Shown: positions 46,115 through 56,112 of the stretch, one piece after another
Numbering within the stretch: the stretch's first letter is position 1
Layout: each line of letters begins with the position of its first letter
From: Nocardioides jishulii
GTDB taxonomy: Bacteria > Actinomycetota > Actinomycetes > Propionibacteriales > Nocardioidaceae
Reading direction: 5' to 3'
DNA length: 64,000 nucleotides
Assembly: GCF_006007965.1 (NCBI RefSeq)
Contig: NZ_CP040748.1
Location: 1,178,001 to 1,242,000, forward strand
Notes under the pieces: generated by a model
Told to the model about the DNA's origin: nothing
Databases searched by the model: none
The model's input: only the letters and a program-made list of their open reading frames with translations
Made by a program: the position numbers and the translations under genes

Positions 46115-48204
46115 TCAGACGGTGGCGCTGGTGGCGGGGGCAGGGGCGGGGGTGCGACGCCAGCTCTTCGCGAGCACGACCAGGACGGCGGAGAGCAGCG
46201 TCCCGGCCACCAGTGCGATCAGGAAGCCGACGACGTTGTCGACCGCGAAGAGGACGAAGATGCCTCCGTGCGGCGCGCGCAGCTGGACGTCGAGGCCCAT
46301 GGCCAGTGCGCCGGTCAAGGCACTGCCGGCCATGATCGGGGGGATCACGCGCAGCGGGTCGGCGGCGGCGAAGGGGATCGCGCCCTCGGTGATGAACGAG
46401 GCGCCCATCAACCACGCGGCCTTGCCGTTCTCGCGCTCGGCGGGGCTGAAGAGGGTTGGTCGCACCAGCGTGGCCAGAGCCAGCGCCAGCGGGGGCACCA
46501 TGCCGCTCAGCATCACGGCGGCCATCACCTTGAGCTCGGGAGCCTCGGTGGCGGTCGCGGCGGCGCCGAGGCCCGCGGTGGCGAAGGCGTACGCGGTCTT
46601 GTTGAGCGGACCGCCCATGTCGAAGGCCATCATCAGCCCGAGCAGGGCACCGAGCAGGACGGCCGAGCCGCCCGACATGCTGTTGAGGCCGTCGGTGAGC
46701 GAGCTCATCAGCAGCGACAGCGGCCGACCGAGCAGCACGATCATCACGAAGCCGGAGATGAGCGTGGCGAGCAGCGGGATGACCAGCACCGGCATCAGGC
46801 CACGGGTCCAGACCGGGACCTTCCACGACGACACCCAGTGCGCTGCCACGCCAGCCAGGACTCCGCCGACGATGCCGCCGAGGAAGCCCGAGTTGGTGAA
46901 GCCGGCGACGGCACCCATCACGAAGCCGGGAGCGATGCCGGGGCGGTCCGCGATGGCGTACGCGATGTAGCCCGCCAGGGCCGGCACCAGGAAGTCGAAC
47001 GCGGTCGACCCGAGCATGAACATCAACGCACCGAGGTAGGCCATCAGGCCGGAGTCGAACGGGACGTGCTCGAGCTCCAACGCGGCCGGGTCAGGCAGGT
47101 TGAAGAGGGTGTTGCCGGTGACGATGTCCGCCGCCGGGCCGGTGATCTCGTAACCGCCGAGCAGGAATCCGAGGGCGATGAGCAGGCCGCCCGCCGCGAC
47201 GAACGGGATCATGTAGGAGACGCCGGTCATCAGGACCCGGCGGGTCCGGGCACCCCACGACTCGGAGTCGGTCGCGGTGTCCTCGGCGGCGGCGCTGCCC
47301 TCGACGCGGGGTGAGGAGTCGGGCGCTGCCGCGTAGGCGAGCGCCTCGGAGATCATCGCGTCGGCCTCGTCGATCGGCCGCTTCACGCCCGAGACGACGA
47401 CCGGCTTGCCCGCGAAGCGTCCGCGGTCGCGCACGCCCACGTCGGCGGCGAAGATGACCGCGCCCGCAGCAGCGATCTGCTCGCGGCGCAGGGGAGTGGA
47501 CCCTGCGGATCCCTGGGTCTCCACGGCGATCTCGACGCCCGCGCGGGCGGCGGCCGCCTCCAGCGCCTCGGCGGCCATGTACGTGTGCGCGATGCCGGTG
47601 GGACACGAGGTGACCGCGACCAGTGAGGGCTTTGCGGCGCTGGCCTCCGGCGCGGCGGGCAGCTGCAGCCGAACGGGGCGGCAGCCGGGGCCGTTGGGGC
47701 CGCCGCCGGGGCCGCCGGGGCTGTCGGGGCATCGCCCTGGGGCGTCGCCGGGCCGAGCCCGAGTGCTTCGCGGACGATGCCTTCGGCCTCGGTGGGGCTG
47801 GCAGCCTCCCGCAGGGAAGTGGTGAACTCGGGACGGACCAGCGACCGAGCGAGCTGGGTGAGCAGCTCCAGGTGGGTGGCGTCGCCGCCGGCGGGAGCGG
47901 CGATCAGGAAGGCCAGGTCGGCGGGGCCGTCCTTCGCGCCGAAGTCGACCCGCGGAGCGAGCCGGGCGAAGGCCAGCGTGGGCTCCGCGACGCCGGTGGT
48001 GCGGCAGTGGGGGATGGCGATGCCACCCGGCAGCCCGGTCGAGGAGGTTGCCTCGCGGGCCAACGCGTCCTCGACCAGCTGGTCGACGTCCGTCGCCCGG
48101 CCATTGTCGGCGACGACACCGGCGAGCGCCCGGATGACGTCGTGCTTGTCCTCACCCCAGTCGACGTCCAGTCGTACGAGGTCAGCAGTGATCAGCTCTG
48201 ACAT
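46115..48204 (-). CDS. fruA: PTS fructose transporter EIIABC, reading frame broken by a 1-nt deletion
   Basis: A fused transporter that phosphorylates fructose to fructose 1-phosphate on uptake. The first frame from ATG 48204 gives the EIIA domain (GGIAIPHCRTTG, His about 66) and an Ala/Pro linker. The EIIB domain, VAVTSCPTGIAHTYMAAEALE with its phosphorylated Cys, lies in another frame and continues into EIIC, which has about nine membrane segments (VSYMIPFVAAGGLLIALGF, DMGGPLNKTAYAF, ITEGAIPFAAADPLRVIP). The frames meet in the linker near plus-strand 47675-47678, where one more G would restore VRLQLPAAP. A sequence error is the likely cause. It follows fruK by 1 nt. Confidence 0.92.
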
Positions 48205-48205
48205 G

Positions 48206-49153
48206 TCATCCTCCGAGCACGGTGACGGTGACCAGGTCGGGGTTGACCTGGTCGGGGGTGGGAACGGTGGTGCCGGGCAGAGCGGCGGCGGCGCTGCCGT
48301 AGGCGACGGCCATGGCGAGCCGGCCGGGTGCGTCGAGGCCCCGCTGGTCGGCCAGCAGGTAGCCGAAGAGGGACGAGTCGCCCGCGCCGACCGTGCTGAC
48401 GACCGTGGTCGGTGGGGGAGTGGCGTGCCACGATCCCTCGGCCGTGGCCAGGACTGCCCCGTTCGCGCCGAGCGAGGCGAGCACGGCGCCGGCTCCGCGG
48501 CGTACGAGGGCCTGGGCGGCGGCGGCGACGGCGAGGGGGTCGGCCTCCAGCGCCACCGGGTCGACGCCGGTCAGGGAGGCGAGCTCCTCGCCGTTGGGCT
48601 TCATGAGGTCGGGGGCGGCGACCGGGAGGGCGGCGGCCAGTGAGGCCAGCGCGGCGCCGCTCGTGTCGACGGCGACCTTGGTGGGGGTCGGGTGGAGGCG
48701 CTGGGCCGCGTCTGCGTAGAAGGTCGACTCGGCACCGGGCGGCAGGGATCCGGCCAGCACGGTCCAGGCGCTGTGCGGCGCCAGGTCGGTCACGGCCCGC
48801 GCCATCGCCTCCGTGTGCTCGGGGGTGACCCGGGCGCCGGGGGTGTTCACCTTGGTCGTGGTGCCGTCGGGCTCGGTGATCGTGATGTTGGTGCGGATCG
48901 GGCCGGCCGGGGGGACGGGGCGGCACTCGACGCCGCTGTGGCGCAGGCCGACGACGAAGGGATCCTCCTCGTGGGCCGGCAGGACGGCGACGGTGGAGAG
49001 GCCGGCCGCGAGGCAGGCACGGGAGATGTTGACGCCCTTGCCGCCGTGCTGGTCACCCGTGGAGGTGGCCTTCTGGACGCCTCCGCGACGCAGCGGGCCG
49101 CCGAGGGTGATCGTCCGGTCGATGCTCGGGTTCGGGGTGAGGGTCACGATCAT
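48206..49153 (-). CDS. fruK: 1-phosphofructokinase
   Basis: Phosphorylates fructose 1-phosphate from the PTS to fructose 1,6-bisphosphate. The 315-residue PfkB-family protein has VTLTPNPSIDRTI, GGKGVNISRACLAAG, LAGSLPPGA, KPNGEELASLTG and the catalytic VSTVGAGDSSLFGYL with Asp as base. It overlaps the regulator gene upstream (ATGA) and lies 1 nt before fruA, so deoR-fruK-fruA-ptsH is one operon. Confidence 0.96.
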   Translation of the reverse strand: MIVTLTPNPSIDRTITLGGPLRRGGVQKATSTGDQHGGKGVNISRACLAAGLSTVAVLPAHEEDPFVVGLRHSGVECRPVPPAGPIRTNITITEPDGTTTKVNTPGARVTPEHTEAMARAVTDLAPHSAWTVLAGSLPPGAESTFYADAAQRLHPTPTKVAVDTSGAALASLAAALPVAAPDLMKPNGEELASLTGVDPVALEADPLAVAAAAQALVRRGAGAVLASLGANGAVLATAEGSWHATPPPTTVVSTVGAGDSSLFGYLLADQRGLDAPGRLAMAVAYGSAAAALPGTTVPTPDQVNPDLVTVTVLGG

Positions 49154-49917
49154 GCGACCACCACCTCCACCCCGGCGCGCTCGAGTGCTGTGCGCTCGTG
49201 CCTGTCGATCCCGTCGTCGGTGACGAGGGCGGAGACCTGGTCGAGGGTGGCGAAGCGTTGGGCCATCTCCACTCCGATCTTGCTCGAGTCGGCCAGGACG
49301 ACCACGCGCCGGGCCGAGGCCACGATGGCCCGCTTGGTGGCCGCCTCGTCGCGGTCCGGCGTGGTGAGCCCGTGGTCGACGCTGAGGCCGTTGGTGGCGA
49401 CGAAGGCGACGTCGGCCCGCAGGTCGGCCAGGGCTGCCACCGTGTCGGCGCCGACGGCGGCGTGGGTGGTGGCGCGCACGCGTCCGGGGAGCAGGTACAG
49501 GTCGATGTGGGGCGACCCGGCCAGTCGAGCGGCCACCGGCACGGCGTGGGTCACGACGTGCAGGCGGTGGTCGCGGGGCAGCGCCGTGGCCAGCCGGGTG
49601 GTGGTGGTGCCGGCGTCGAGCACGACCACCGAGTCGGGCGGGGGCAGGAAGATCAGGGCGGCCTGCGCGATCGCGTCCTTGGCGGCGGTGTTGGCCCGTT
49701 CGCGCTCGCCGACGACCGACTCCATGATCCGCAGTGAGCTGGCCGGGACGGCGCCGCCGTGCACCCGCTTCACCAGCCCCATCCGCTCCAGCGTCGAGAG
49801 GTCGCGCCGCACGGTCTCGGTGGTGACGGCGTACTCCTGCGCGAGGTCGGCGACCGCCAGCCGCCCTGTGCGGCTGATCAGCTGTGCCATCGACTGCTGC
49901 CGTTCCTCGGCGTACAC
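49150..49917 (-). CDS. DeoR family transcriptional regulator of the fructose PTS locus
   Basis: A 255-residue DeoR-type repressor. The N-terminal helix-turn-helix is RQQSMAQLISRTGRLAVADL, AQEYAVTTETVRRDLSTLERMGLVKRVHGGAV; the C-terminal sugar-phosphate sensor domain has VLDAGTTTTRLA, ATNGLSVDHGLTTPDRDEAATKRA and VVVLADSSKIG. The likely inducer is fructose 1-phosphate or fructose 1,6-bisphosphate, from family and context. GTG 49917 has AGGAGGT upstream. It is divergent from ptsI, with two similar sites between them. Confidence 0.93.
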   Translation of the reverse strand: MYAEERQQSMAQLISRTGRLAVADLAQEYAVTTETVRRDLSTLERMGLVKRVHGGAVPASSLRIMESVVGERERANTAAKDAIAQAALIFLPPPDSVVVLDAGTTTTRLATALPRDHRLHVVTHAVPVAARLAGSPHIDLYLLPGRVRATTHAAVGADTVAALADLRADVAFVATNGLSVDHGLTTPDRDEAATKRAIVASARRVVVLADSSKIGVEMAQRFATLDQVSALVTDDGIDRHERTALERAGVEVVVA

Positions 49918-49938
49918 CGGACCTCCTGGTGGGACGAC

Positions 49939-50012
49939 CCCAAATGTGGATCTGCGTATCTGTTGTTTTAGTCCCGAATGTGTTGAGAGTCAAGAGATTC
50001 GTGGCATACGGT
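49939..50012 (+). promoter_or_regulatory. ptsI promoter and candidate DeoR operators
   Basis: TTGAGA (49983-49988), an 18-nt spacer and TACGGT (50007-50012) form a near-consensus promoter whose first base falls on the ptsI ATG at 50019. Two direct repeats CCC[A/G]AATGTG lie at 49939-49948 and 49973-49982; the second abuts the -35 box, the right place for repression. The two copies start 34 bp apart. Confidence 0.6.
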
Positions 50013-50018
50013 GTGACC

Positions 50019-51719
50019 ATGACCACTGAGACCCCCTCCGGATCCGACCCGGGCGCCCACTCGCTCTCCGGTACGCCGGTCGTCGCGGGGATCGCGGCCG
50101 GCCCTGCCGTGCACGTGACCACGGACGTGTCGCCCGAGGCCGTCGCCCGCTTCGGCGACGGTGGCTTCGCGACCGAGGACGAGGCGCTCGCCGCCTACGA
50201 CGAGGCGGTTGCCTTCGTTGCCGAGACCTTCACCGAGAAGGCCGCGGTGGCGCACGGGCCGGCCGCCGAGGTGTTGACGGCGAGCGCCGGGCTGGTGCGC
50301 GACAAGGGCCTGCGCTCAGCGGTCGCCAAGGCGCTGGGGTCCGGCGGGGGACCCGTCGCCGCGGTGCATGCGGCGGTCGAGCAGTTCGTCACCGTCTTCA
50401 CCACCATGGGTGGGCTGATGGCCGAGCGGGCCACCGACCTGCGCGACATCGAGCGACGGCTGGTGGCCCGGCTCGTGGGCGAGCCCGCGCCCGGGGTCCC
50501 GACACCCCTGGTGCCCTCGGTGCTCGTCGCCTCCGACCTCGCTCCCAGCGACACCTCGGGTCTCGACGCCGACCAGGTCGTCGCGCTGGTCACCGAGCGC
50601 GGCGGCCCGACCAGCCACACCGCGATCATCGCCCGTCAGCTCGGGATCCCGTGCGTGGTCGGGGTCCCTGGGGTCACCGACGTGGTGGAGGGGGAGTACG
50701 TCCTCGTCGATGGTGAGGCCGGCACGGTCGTCCGCGGCGCCGACCCGGACGAGGCCCGGGGCCTGGTCGAGGCCAGCCGCGCCGAGCGTGAGCTGCTCCA
50801 GGCCTGGGCCGGTCCTGCGGCGACCGCTGACGGCGTACGCCTGCAGCTGCTCGCCAACGTCGCCGACGGGCGGTCGTCGCAGCGGGCCAGCGACGAGCCG
50901 GTCGATGGGGTGGGTCTCTTCCGTACCGAGCTCTGCTTCCTCGACCGGGCCGAGGAGCCTGGCGTCGACGAGCAGGCCGACATCTACGCGCAGGTCCTGA
51001 ACCCGTTCCGGGACCGCGGCCACGTCGTGGTCCGCACCCTGGACGCGGGTTCGGACAAGCCGATCGCCTTCGCCACCCACGAGGGGGAGGAGAACCCGGC
51101 CCTCGGCGTGCGGGGCCTGCGCCTCGCCTTCGGCAACCCGGGGCTGCTGGAGCGACAGCTCGACGCGATCGCCCTGGCGGCCGGGCGCACCGGCGCCGAC
51201 GCCTGGGTGATGGCGCCGATGGTGGCCACGGTCGCGGAGGCCGAGCAGTTCGCCGCCGTGGTGCGCAGTCGTGGGCTCAAGCCCGGGGTCATGGTGGAGG
51301 TGCCCAGTGCCGCGTTGCTCGCCCACCAGATGCTCGAGGTCGTCGACTTCCTCTCGATCGGCACCAACGACCTGACCCAGTACACGATGGCCGCCGATCG
51401 GACGGCCGCCGACCTGGCCCACCTCACCGACCCCTGGCAGCCGGCCGTGCTCCAGCTCATCGCGATCACCGCCCATGCAGGCGCCGAGGTCGGCAAGCCG
51501 GTGGGCGTCTGCGGGGAGGCAGCCGCCGACCCGTTGCTCGCGACCGCTCTGGTCGGGATGGGGGTGACCTCGTTGTCGATGGCCGCCCGGGCCGTCCGCA
51601 GCGTCGGCTCCCAGCTGTCCCGTGTCACCATGGGCGCGTGCGAGGCGGCCGCCGAGGCGGCCCTCTCCGCGCGCGACCCCCGGGCCGCCCGCGAGGCCGT
51701 ACGCCGCGCGCTCGTCTGA
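50019..51719 (+). CDS. ptsI: PTS Enzyme I (phosphoenolpyruvate-protein phosphotransferase)
   Basis: Transfers phosphate from PEP to HPr. The 566 residues show GTPVVAGIAAGPAV at the N-terminus, the active-site histidine in TERGGPTSHTAIIARQLGIP (about 204), GVGLFRTELCFLDR, VVRTLDAGSDKPIAF, RGLRLAF and the PEP-binding SIGTNDLTQYTMAADR with VCGEAAADP containing the catalytic Cys. ATG 50019 lies 6 nt after TACGGT, so the mRNA is probably leaderless. It is transcribed away from the rest of the PTS operon. Confidence 0.96.
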   Translation: MTTETPSGSDPGAHSLSGTPVVAGIAAGPAVHVTTDVSPEAVARFGDGGFATEDEALAAYDEAVAFVAETFTEKAAVAHGPAAEVLTASAGLVRDKGLRSAVAKALGSGGGPVAAVHAAVEQFVTVFTTMGGLMAERATDLRDIERRLVARLVGEPAPGVPTPLVPSVLVASDLAPSDTSGLDADQVVALVTERGGPTSHTAIIARQLGIPCVVGVPGVTDVVEGEYVLVDGEAGTVVRGADPDEARGLVEASRAERELLQAWAGPAATADGVRLQLLANVADGRSSQRASDEPVDGVGLFRTELCFLDRAEEPGVDEQADIYAQVLNPFRDRGHVVVRTLDAGSDKPIAFATHEGEENPALGVRGLRLAFGNPGLLERQLDAIALAAGRTGADAWVMAPMVATVAEAEQFAAVVRSRGLKPGVMVEVPSAALLAHQMLEVVDFLSIGTNDLTQYTMAADRTAADLAHLTDPWQPAVLQLIAITAHAGAEVGKPVGVCGEAAADPLLATALVGMGVTSLSMAARAVRSVGSQLSRVTMGACEAAAEAALSARDPRAAREAVRRALV

Positions 51720-51792
51720 GTCACGCCGGCGCTGGCGGACCCTGCTTCGCTGCACCCGCGTGCACGTTTTGGGTCCCTCCGCGCCGGTGGGG

Positions 51793-51887
51793 TAACTTTG
51801 TCCGGTTGCCGTGAAACGGCCGCGGATCCACAGTGCCCCGGTGAACAGGCCCGGGCGCGCCGCGCAACGAACCGAAGGGAGCCCCGC
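51793..51887 (+). promoter_or_regulatory. rpsO promoter and leader
   Basis: TAACTT at 51793-51798 is the best -10 box, giving a leader of about 83 nt with a small hairpin GCCGT-GAA-ACGGC and a GC-rich second stem, then GAAGGGA before the ATG. S15 often binds its own leader; that is only inferred here. Confidence 0.4.
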
Positions 51888-52163
51888 ATGTCGATCGGAA
51901 CTGACGCGGAGACCAAGAAGAAGATCATCGCCGAGTACGCCACGACCGAGGGTGACACCGGTTCGCCCGAGGTGCAGATCGCTCTCCTGAGCCACCGCAT
52001 CTCGCACCTGACCGAGCACCTCAAGCAGCACAAGCACGACCACCACAGCCGTCGTGGTCTGCTCCTGCTCGTCGGCCAGCGCCGTCGTCTGCTCAACTAC
52101 CTGCAGAAGACCGAGATCGCGCGCTACCGCTCGATCGTCGAGCGCCTCGGCCTCCGACGCTGA
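51888..52163 (+). CDS. rpsO: 30S ribosomal protein S15
   Basis: A 91-residue primary 16S rRNA-binding protein. Conserved helices: [63 protein letters not shown] in shorter blocks such as [21 protein letters not shown] and [12 protein letters not shown] 51888 gives the standard length and has a Shine-Dalgarno. A long terminator hairpin follows, then the pnp leader, as is typical. Confidence 0.98.
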   Translation: MSIGTDAETKKKIIAEYATTEGDTGSPEVQIALLSHRISHLTEHLKQHKHDHHSRRGLLLLVGQRRRLLNYLQKTEIARYRSIVERLGLRR

Positions 52164-52167
52164 ACGA

Positions 52168-52207
52168 TGCGAAAGGGCTCACCCCGCGCGGGGTGGGCCC
52201 TTTCGCA
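52168..52207 (+). terminator. Terminator after rpsO
   Basis: TGCGAAAGGGCTCACCCC and GGGGTGGGCCCTTTCGCA pair over 18 bp with one G-U pair and a GCGC loop, followed by CATTTCTC. Confidence 0.9.
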
Positions 52208-52217
52208 CATTTCTCGG

Positions 52218-52431
52218 TAGGATTCGATCGGTGAGTCGCGACATCAGCTCGCGCCCCCCGTACAACTGAAAAGACAACCATCAGGAGCGACCCGCGAATC
52301 GGCCCGGTCCTCGGTAGTGGCTTGCAGGCGACACACGTCGGCTGCGGGTCTCGATCGAAGACCGGCCCACGTCCCCGTCGGGGACAGGTCATCGCCGGGG
52401 CTCCGCGTACAGAAAGGGACCACCCCACACA
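52218..52431 (+). promoter_or_regulatory. pnp promoter and structured leader
   Basis: TAGGAT (52218-52223) sets a start at about 52231 and a 201-nt leader before pnp. The leader has a 12-codon open frame at its first base and the hairpin GTCCCC-GTC-GGGGAC (52371-52385) with flanking pairing potential. AAAGGGA precedes the pnp GTG. In other bacteria the pnp leader is cut by RNase III and PNPase for autoregulation; this is inferred here. Confidence 0.5.
52231..52269 (+). CDS. Candidate leaderless upstream ORF in pnp leader
   Basis: GTG at 52231 stands exactly 7 nt after TAGGAT and opens 12 codons (Val/Met-Ser-Arg-Asp-Ile-Ser-Ser-Arg-Pro-Pro-Tyr-Asn) ending at TGA 52269, 162 nt before pnp. The spacing is that of the leaderless genes in this window. 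A Pro-Pro pair near the end could slow ribosomes. No homologue is known to me. Confidence 0.3.
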   Translation: MSRDISSRPPYN

Positions 52432-54654
52432 GTGGAACCCATCATCTCTGCCGTCGAGACCACTCTCGACAACGGAAAGTTCGGCAAGCGCACCGTCAAG
52501 TTCGAGACCGGCCTGCTGGCCCGTCAGGCCGCCGGTGCCGTCACGGCCTACCTGGACGACGAGACCATGCTTCTCTCGGCCACCACGGTCGGCAAGCAGC
52601 CGAAGGACCACTTCGACTTCTTCCCCCTCACGATCGACGTCGAGGAGCGCATGTACGCCGTGGGTCAGATCCCCGGCTCGTTCTTCCGTTCCGAGGGTCG
52701 CCCGGGCGAGGACGCCATCCTCACCTGCCGCCTCATCGACCGCCCGCTGCGCCCGACCTTCAAGAAGGGTCTGCGCAACGAGGTCCAGGTCGTCATCACC
52801 GTCATGTCGCTCGACCCCAACCAGCCCTACGACGTGCTGGCCATCAACGCTGCGTCGATGTCGACCCAGCTCTCCGGCCTGCCCTTCTCCGGTCCCGTCG
52901 GCGCCACCCGCGTGGCCCTGATCGACGGCCAGTGGGTGGCCTTCCCGACCCACGCCCAGCTCGAGGACGCCGTCTTCGACATGGTCGTCGCCGGTCGTGT
53001 CACCGACACCGGTGACGTCGCGATCATGATGGTCGAGGCCGAGGCGACCGAGCGCACCTTCGAGCTCGTCGGCAACGGCGCCACCGCGCCCACCGAGGCC
53101 GTCGTGGCCGGTGGCCTCGAGGCGTCCAAGCCCTTCATCAAGCAGCTCGTCGAGGCCCAGGTCGAGCTCGCCAAGACCGCCGCCAAGCCGGTCCAGGAGT
53201 TCCCGATCTTCCTCGACTACGAGGACGACGTCTACGCAGCCGTCGAGGCCGCCGTCTCCGACGCCACCGCCCAGGCGCTCACCATCGCCGGCAAGCAGGA
53301 GCGCGAGGAGCGCCTCGACGAGATCAAGGCCGAGCTGCTGGAGAAGGTCGCCGGTGACTTCGAGGGTCGCGAGAAGGAGATCGGCGCGGCCTTCCGCGCG
53401 CTGAACAAGGCTCTCGTGCGCCAGCGCGTCCTGCGCGACAAGGTCCGCATCGACGGCCGTGGCCTGGCGGACATCCGCCCGCTGCACTCCGAGGTCGGCG
53501 TCGTCCCGCGCGTGCACGGCTCGGCGCTCTTCGAGCGCGGCGAGACCCAGATCCTGGGTGTCACGACGCTCGACATGCTCAAGATGGAGCAGCAGCTCGA
53601 CACGCTCTCCCCGGAGAAGCACCGTCGCTACATGCACAAGTACGTCTTCGCCCCGTTCTCCACGGGTGAGACGGGCCGCGTCGGCTCGCCGAAGCGTCGC
53701 GAGGTCGGTCACGGTGCGCTCGCGCGCCGCGCCATCCTGCCGGTGCTCCCGAGCCGCGAGGAGTTCCCCTACGCGATCCGCCAGATCTCGGAGTGCATGG
53801 GCTCCAACGGCTCCACCTCGATGGGTTCGGTCTGCGCCTCGACGCTGGCCCTGCTCGCCGCCGGTGTGCCGCTGAAGGCTCCCGTGGCCGGCATCGCCAT
53901 GGGTCTCATCTCCGACGAGGTCGACGGCAAGACCGAGTACGTCGCGCTGACCGACATCCTCGGTGCCGAGGACGCCTACGGCGACATGGACTTCAAGGTC
54001 GCCGGCACCTCGGAGTTCATCACCGCGCTCCAGCTCGACACCAAGCTCGACGGCATCCCGGCCGAGGTCCTCGGCAAGGCGCTCAACCAGGCCAAGGACG
54101 CCCGCTCGGCGATCCTGGAGGTCATGGCGGAGGCCATCGACGGTCCTGACGAGATGTCGGAGTTCGCTCCGCGCATCATCACCGTGAAGGTGCCGGTCGA
54201 CAAGATCGGCGAGGTCATCGGTCCCAAGGGCAAGATCATCAACCAGCTCCAGGACGACACCGGCGCCTCGATCTCCATCGAGGACGACGGCACCGTCTAC
54301 ATCGGCGCCACCAGCGGTTCGGCTGCCGAGGCTGCGAAGGCCGCGATCAACGCGATCGCGAACCCGACCATGCCGGAGATCGGTGAGCGCTACCTGGGCA
54401 CGGTCGTCAAGACGACCAACTTCGGTGCCTTCGTCTCGCTCATGCCGGGCAAGGACGGCCTGCTGCACATCACGAAGCTGAAGGCCCTCAACGGCGGCAA
54501 GCGCATCGAGAACGTCGAGGACGTCGTCTCGGTCGGCCAGAAGATCCAGGTGGCGATCGCCGAGATCGACGACCGCGGCAAGCTCTCGCTGGTCCCCGTC
54601 GTCGAGGGTGACGACGCGGCTGCCGAGGACGCCGAGGGATCCGACTCCGAGTGA
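52432..54654 (+). CDS. pnp: Polyribonucleotide nucleotidyltransferase (PNPase)
   Basis: A trimeric 3'-5' phosphorolytic exoribonuclease, in actinobacteria also a guanosine pentaphosphate synthetase candidate. In 740 residues: first RNase PH domain ([25 protein letters not shown]), a helical linker, the catalytic second RNase PH domain ([52 protein letters not shown]), then KH ([17 protein letters not shown]) and S1 ([29 protein letters not shown]) domains, and a short acidic tail. GTG 52432 has a Shine-Dalgarno. The stop overlaps the next start. Confidence 0.97.
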   Translation: MEPIISAVETTLDNGKFGKRTVKFETGLLARQAAGAVTAYLDDETMLLSATTVGKQPKDHFDFFPLTIDVEERMYAVGQIPGSFFRSEGRPGEDAILTCRLIDRPLRPTFKKGLRNEVQVVITVMSLDPNQPYDVLAINAASMSTQLSGLPFSGPVGATRVALIDGQWVAFPTHAQLEDAVFDMVVAGRVTDTGDVAIMMVEAEATERTFELVGNGATAPTEAVVAGGLEASKPFIKQLVEAQVELAKTAAKPVQEFPIFLDYEDDVYAAVEAAVSDATAQALTIAGKQEREERLDEIKAELLEKVAGDFEGREKEIGAAFRALNKALVRQRVLRDKVRIDGRGLADIRPLHSEVGVVPRVHGSALFERGETQILGVTTLDMLKMEQQLDTLSPEKHRRYMHKYVFAPFSTGETGRVGSPKRREVGHGALARRAILPVLPSREEFPYAIRQISECMGSNGSTSMGSVCASTLALLAAGVPLKAPVAGIAMGLISDEVDGKTEYVALTDILGAEDAYGDMDFKVAGTSEFITALQLDTKLDGIPAEVLGKALNQAKDARSAILEVMAEAIDGPDEMSEFAPRIITVKVPVDKIGEVIGPKGKIINQLQDDTGASISIEDDGTVYIGATSGSAAEAAKAAINAIANPTMPEIGERYLGTVVKTTNFGAFVSLMPGKDGLLHITKLKALNGGKRIENVEDVVSVGQKIQVAIAEIDDRGKLSLVPVVEGDDAAAEDAEGSDSE

Positions 54655-56039
54655 CCCACGCGAACCACCGACCGACCGGCCAGCAGGATTCTGCTGGCCG
54701 GTCGGCCGTTTCCAGTGACGCCCAGCCCGCCCCTGCGCCCCAGCAGGCGGGCACCACCGAGACCCTGCAGACCGTGCGTGACGCCGACGGCCAGGTGACC
54801 TCGGTCGTACGCCGCACGCTGCTCCCCGGCGGGCTGCGGATCCTCAGCGAGCAGATGGCCGGGGTGCGTTCGGCCAGCGTGGGTGTGTGGATCGCGGTCG
54901 GCTCGCGCGATGAGGAAGGGGCGCTGCACGGCGCCTCCCACTTCCTCGAGCACCTGCTCTTCAAGGGCACCCGGGAGCGCTCCGCCATGGACATCTCCGT
55001 GGCCCTCGACGAGGTCGGCGGTGAGTTCAACGCCTTCACCGCCAAGGAGTACACCTGCTTCCATGCACGGGTCCTGGACACCGACATGGCGCTCGCCGTC
55101 GACGTCATCGGCGACATGGTGACCAACTCGGTGATCACCGACGAGGACGTCGAGGCCGAGCGTGAGGTGATCCTCGACGAGATCGCCATGCACGACGACG
55201 ACCCGGACGACGTCGTGCACAACCTCTTCGCCCTCCAGGCGTGGGGGGACTCGCCGTTGGGCCGCCCGATCGCCGGCTCGGTGGAGTCCATCGAGTCGAT
55301 GACGCGCGAGCAGATCCTCGACTTCTACGAGACCCACTACCGGCCGGCCACCATGGTGGTCACGGTGGCGGGCAACGTCGACCACGACGCCGTGGTCCGG
55401 GCGGCCGAGGCGGCGTTCAACCGCAACGGCTTCCTGGAGCGAACCGGCACGCCCGTCCTTCCGACGATCACCGACGCCGCCGACCCGGTCACCCCGGGCA
55501 GCCGTACGGTCACCCGGTCGCTGGAGCAGGTCAACCTGGTGCTGGGCGTGCGCGGACTGACGCGCAACGACCCGCGGCGCTTCGTGCTGGGGGTGCTCAA
55601 CACCGCCCTCGGTGGTGGCACCTCCTCCCGGCTCTTCCAGGAGGTGCGGGAGAAGCGCGGGCTCGCCTACTCGGTCTACTCGTTCTCCTCCCACCACGAC
55701 GTGGCCGGCCTGGTCGGTGTCGGGGTCGCCTGCCTGCCTGCCAAGGTCGAGGACACCCTGACCGTGGTCCGAGCTGAGCTCGCCCGGCTGGCGGCCGAGG
55801 GGATCACCCCCGAGGAGCTGGCCCGCGGCAAGGGGCAGCTGCGCGGTGGGCTGGTGCTGGGCCTCGAGGACAGCGCCGCTCGGATGTCACGCCTCGGCAA
55901 GGCCGAGCTGGTCTACGACCGCCTGATGAGCATCGACGAGGTGCTCGAGGCCATCGACGCCGTGACCCTCGAGCAGGTCAACGCACTGGCCGCCGAGCTC
56001 TTCGTCCAGCCGGAGGTCCTGGCCACCGTCGGTCCCTGA
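54651..56039 (+). CDS. pepR: M16 family zinc peptidase (PepR-like)
   Basis: A 462-residue processing-peptidase family protein. The inverted zinc motif HxxEH is HFLEH in [14 protein letters not shown] (about residues 97-101), with the distal Glu in [15 protein letters not shown]; the second, inactive half includes [13 protein letters not shown], which forms the R/Y pair. The gene follows pnp in most actinobacteria. GTG 54651 overlaps the pnp stop (GTGA), but codons 7-19 are a terminator-like hairpin, and a GTG at 54774 also precedes the conserved region, so the start is uncertain. Confidence 0.93.
   Translation: MTHANHRPTGQQDSAGRSAVSSDAQPAPAPQQAGTTETLQTVRDADGQVTSVVRRTLLPGGLRILSEQMAGVRSASVGVWIAVGSRDEEGALHGASHFLEHLLFKGTRERSAMDISVALDEVGGEFNAFTAKEYTCFHARVLDTDMALAVDVIGDMVTNSVITDEDVEAEREVILDEIAMHDDDPDDVVHNLFALQAWGDSPLGRPIAGSVESIESMTREQILDFYETHYRPATMVVTVAGNVDHDAVVRAAEAAFNRNGFLERTGTPVLPTITDAADPVTPGSRTVTRSLEQVNLVLGVRGLTRNDPRRFVLGVLNTALGGGTSSRLFQEVREKRGLAYSVYSFSSHHDVAGLVGVGVACLPAKVEDTLTVVRAELARLAAEGITPEELARGKGQLRGGLVLGLEDSAARMSRLGKAELVYDRLMSIDEVLEAIDAVTLEQVNALAAELFVQPEVLATVGP
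54672..54705 (+). terminator. 15-bp perfect hairpin between pnp and conserved part of pepR
   Basis: CCGACCGGCCAGCAG (54672-54686), GATT loop and CTGCTGGCCGGTCGG (54691-54705) are exactly complementary and are followed by CCGTTTCC. It begins 17 nt after the pnp stop. It has all features of an intrinsic terminator although the pepR frame is open across it. Confidence 0.75.
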
Positions 56040-56072
56040 GGCGGACGCGCAACCGCAGACGCACAACGTTAG

Positions 56073-56107
56073 GAGGGCCCCGACACCGTGGTGGTGTCGG
56101 GGCCCTC
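56073..56107. terminator. Bidirectional terminator between pepR and the membrane protein gene
   Basis: GAGGGCCCCGACACC and GGTGTCGGGGCCCTC form a perfect 15-bp stem with a GTGGT loop, between convergent genes. Confidence 0.9.
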
Positions 56108-56112
56108 GTACG

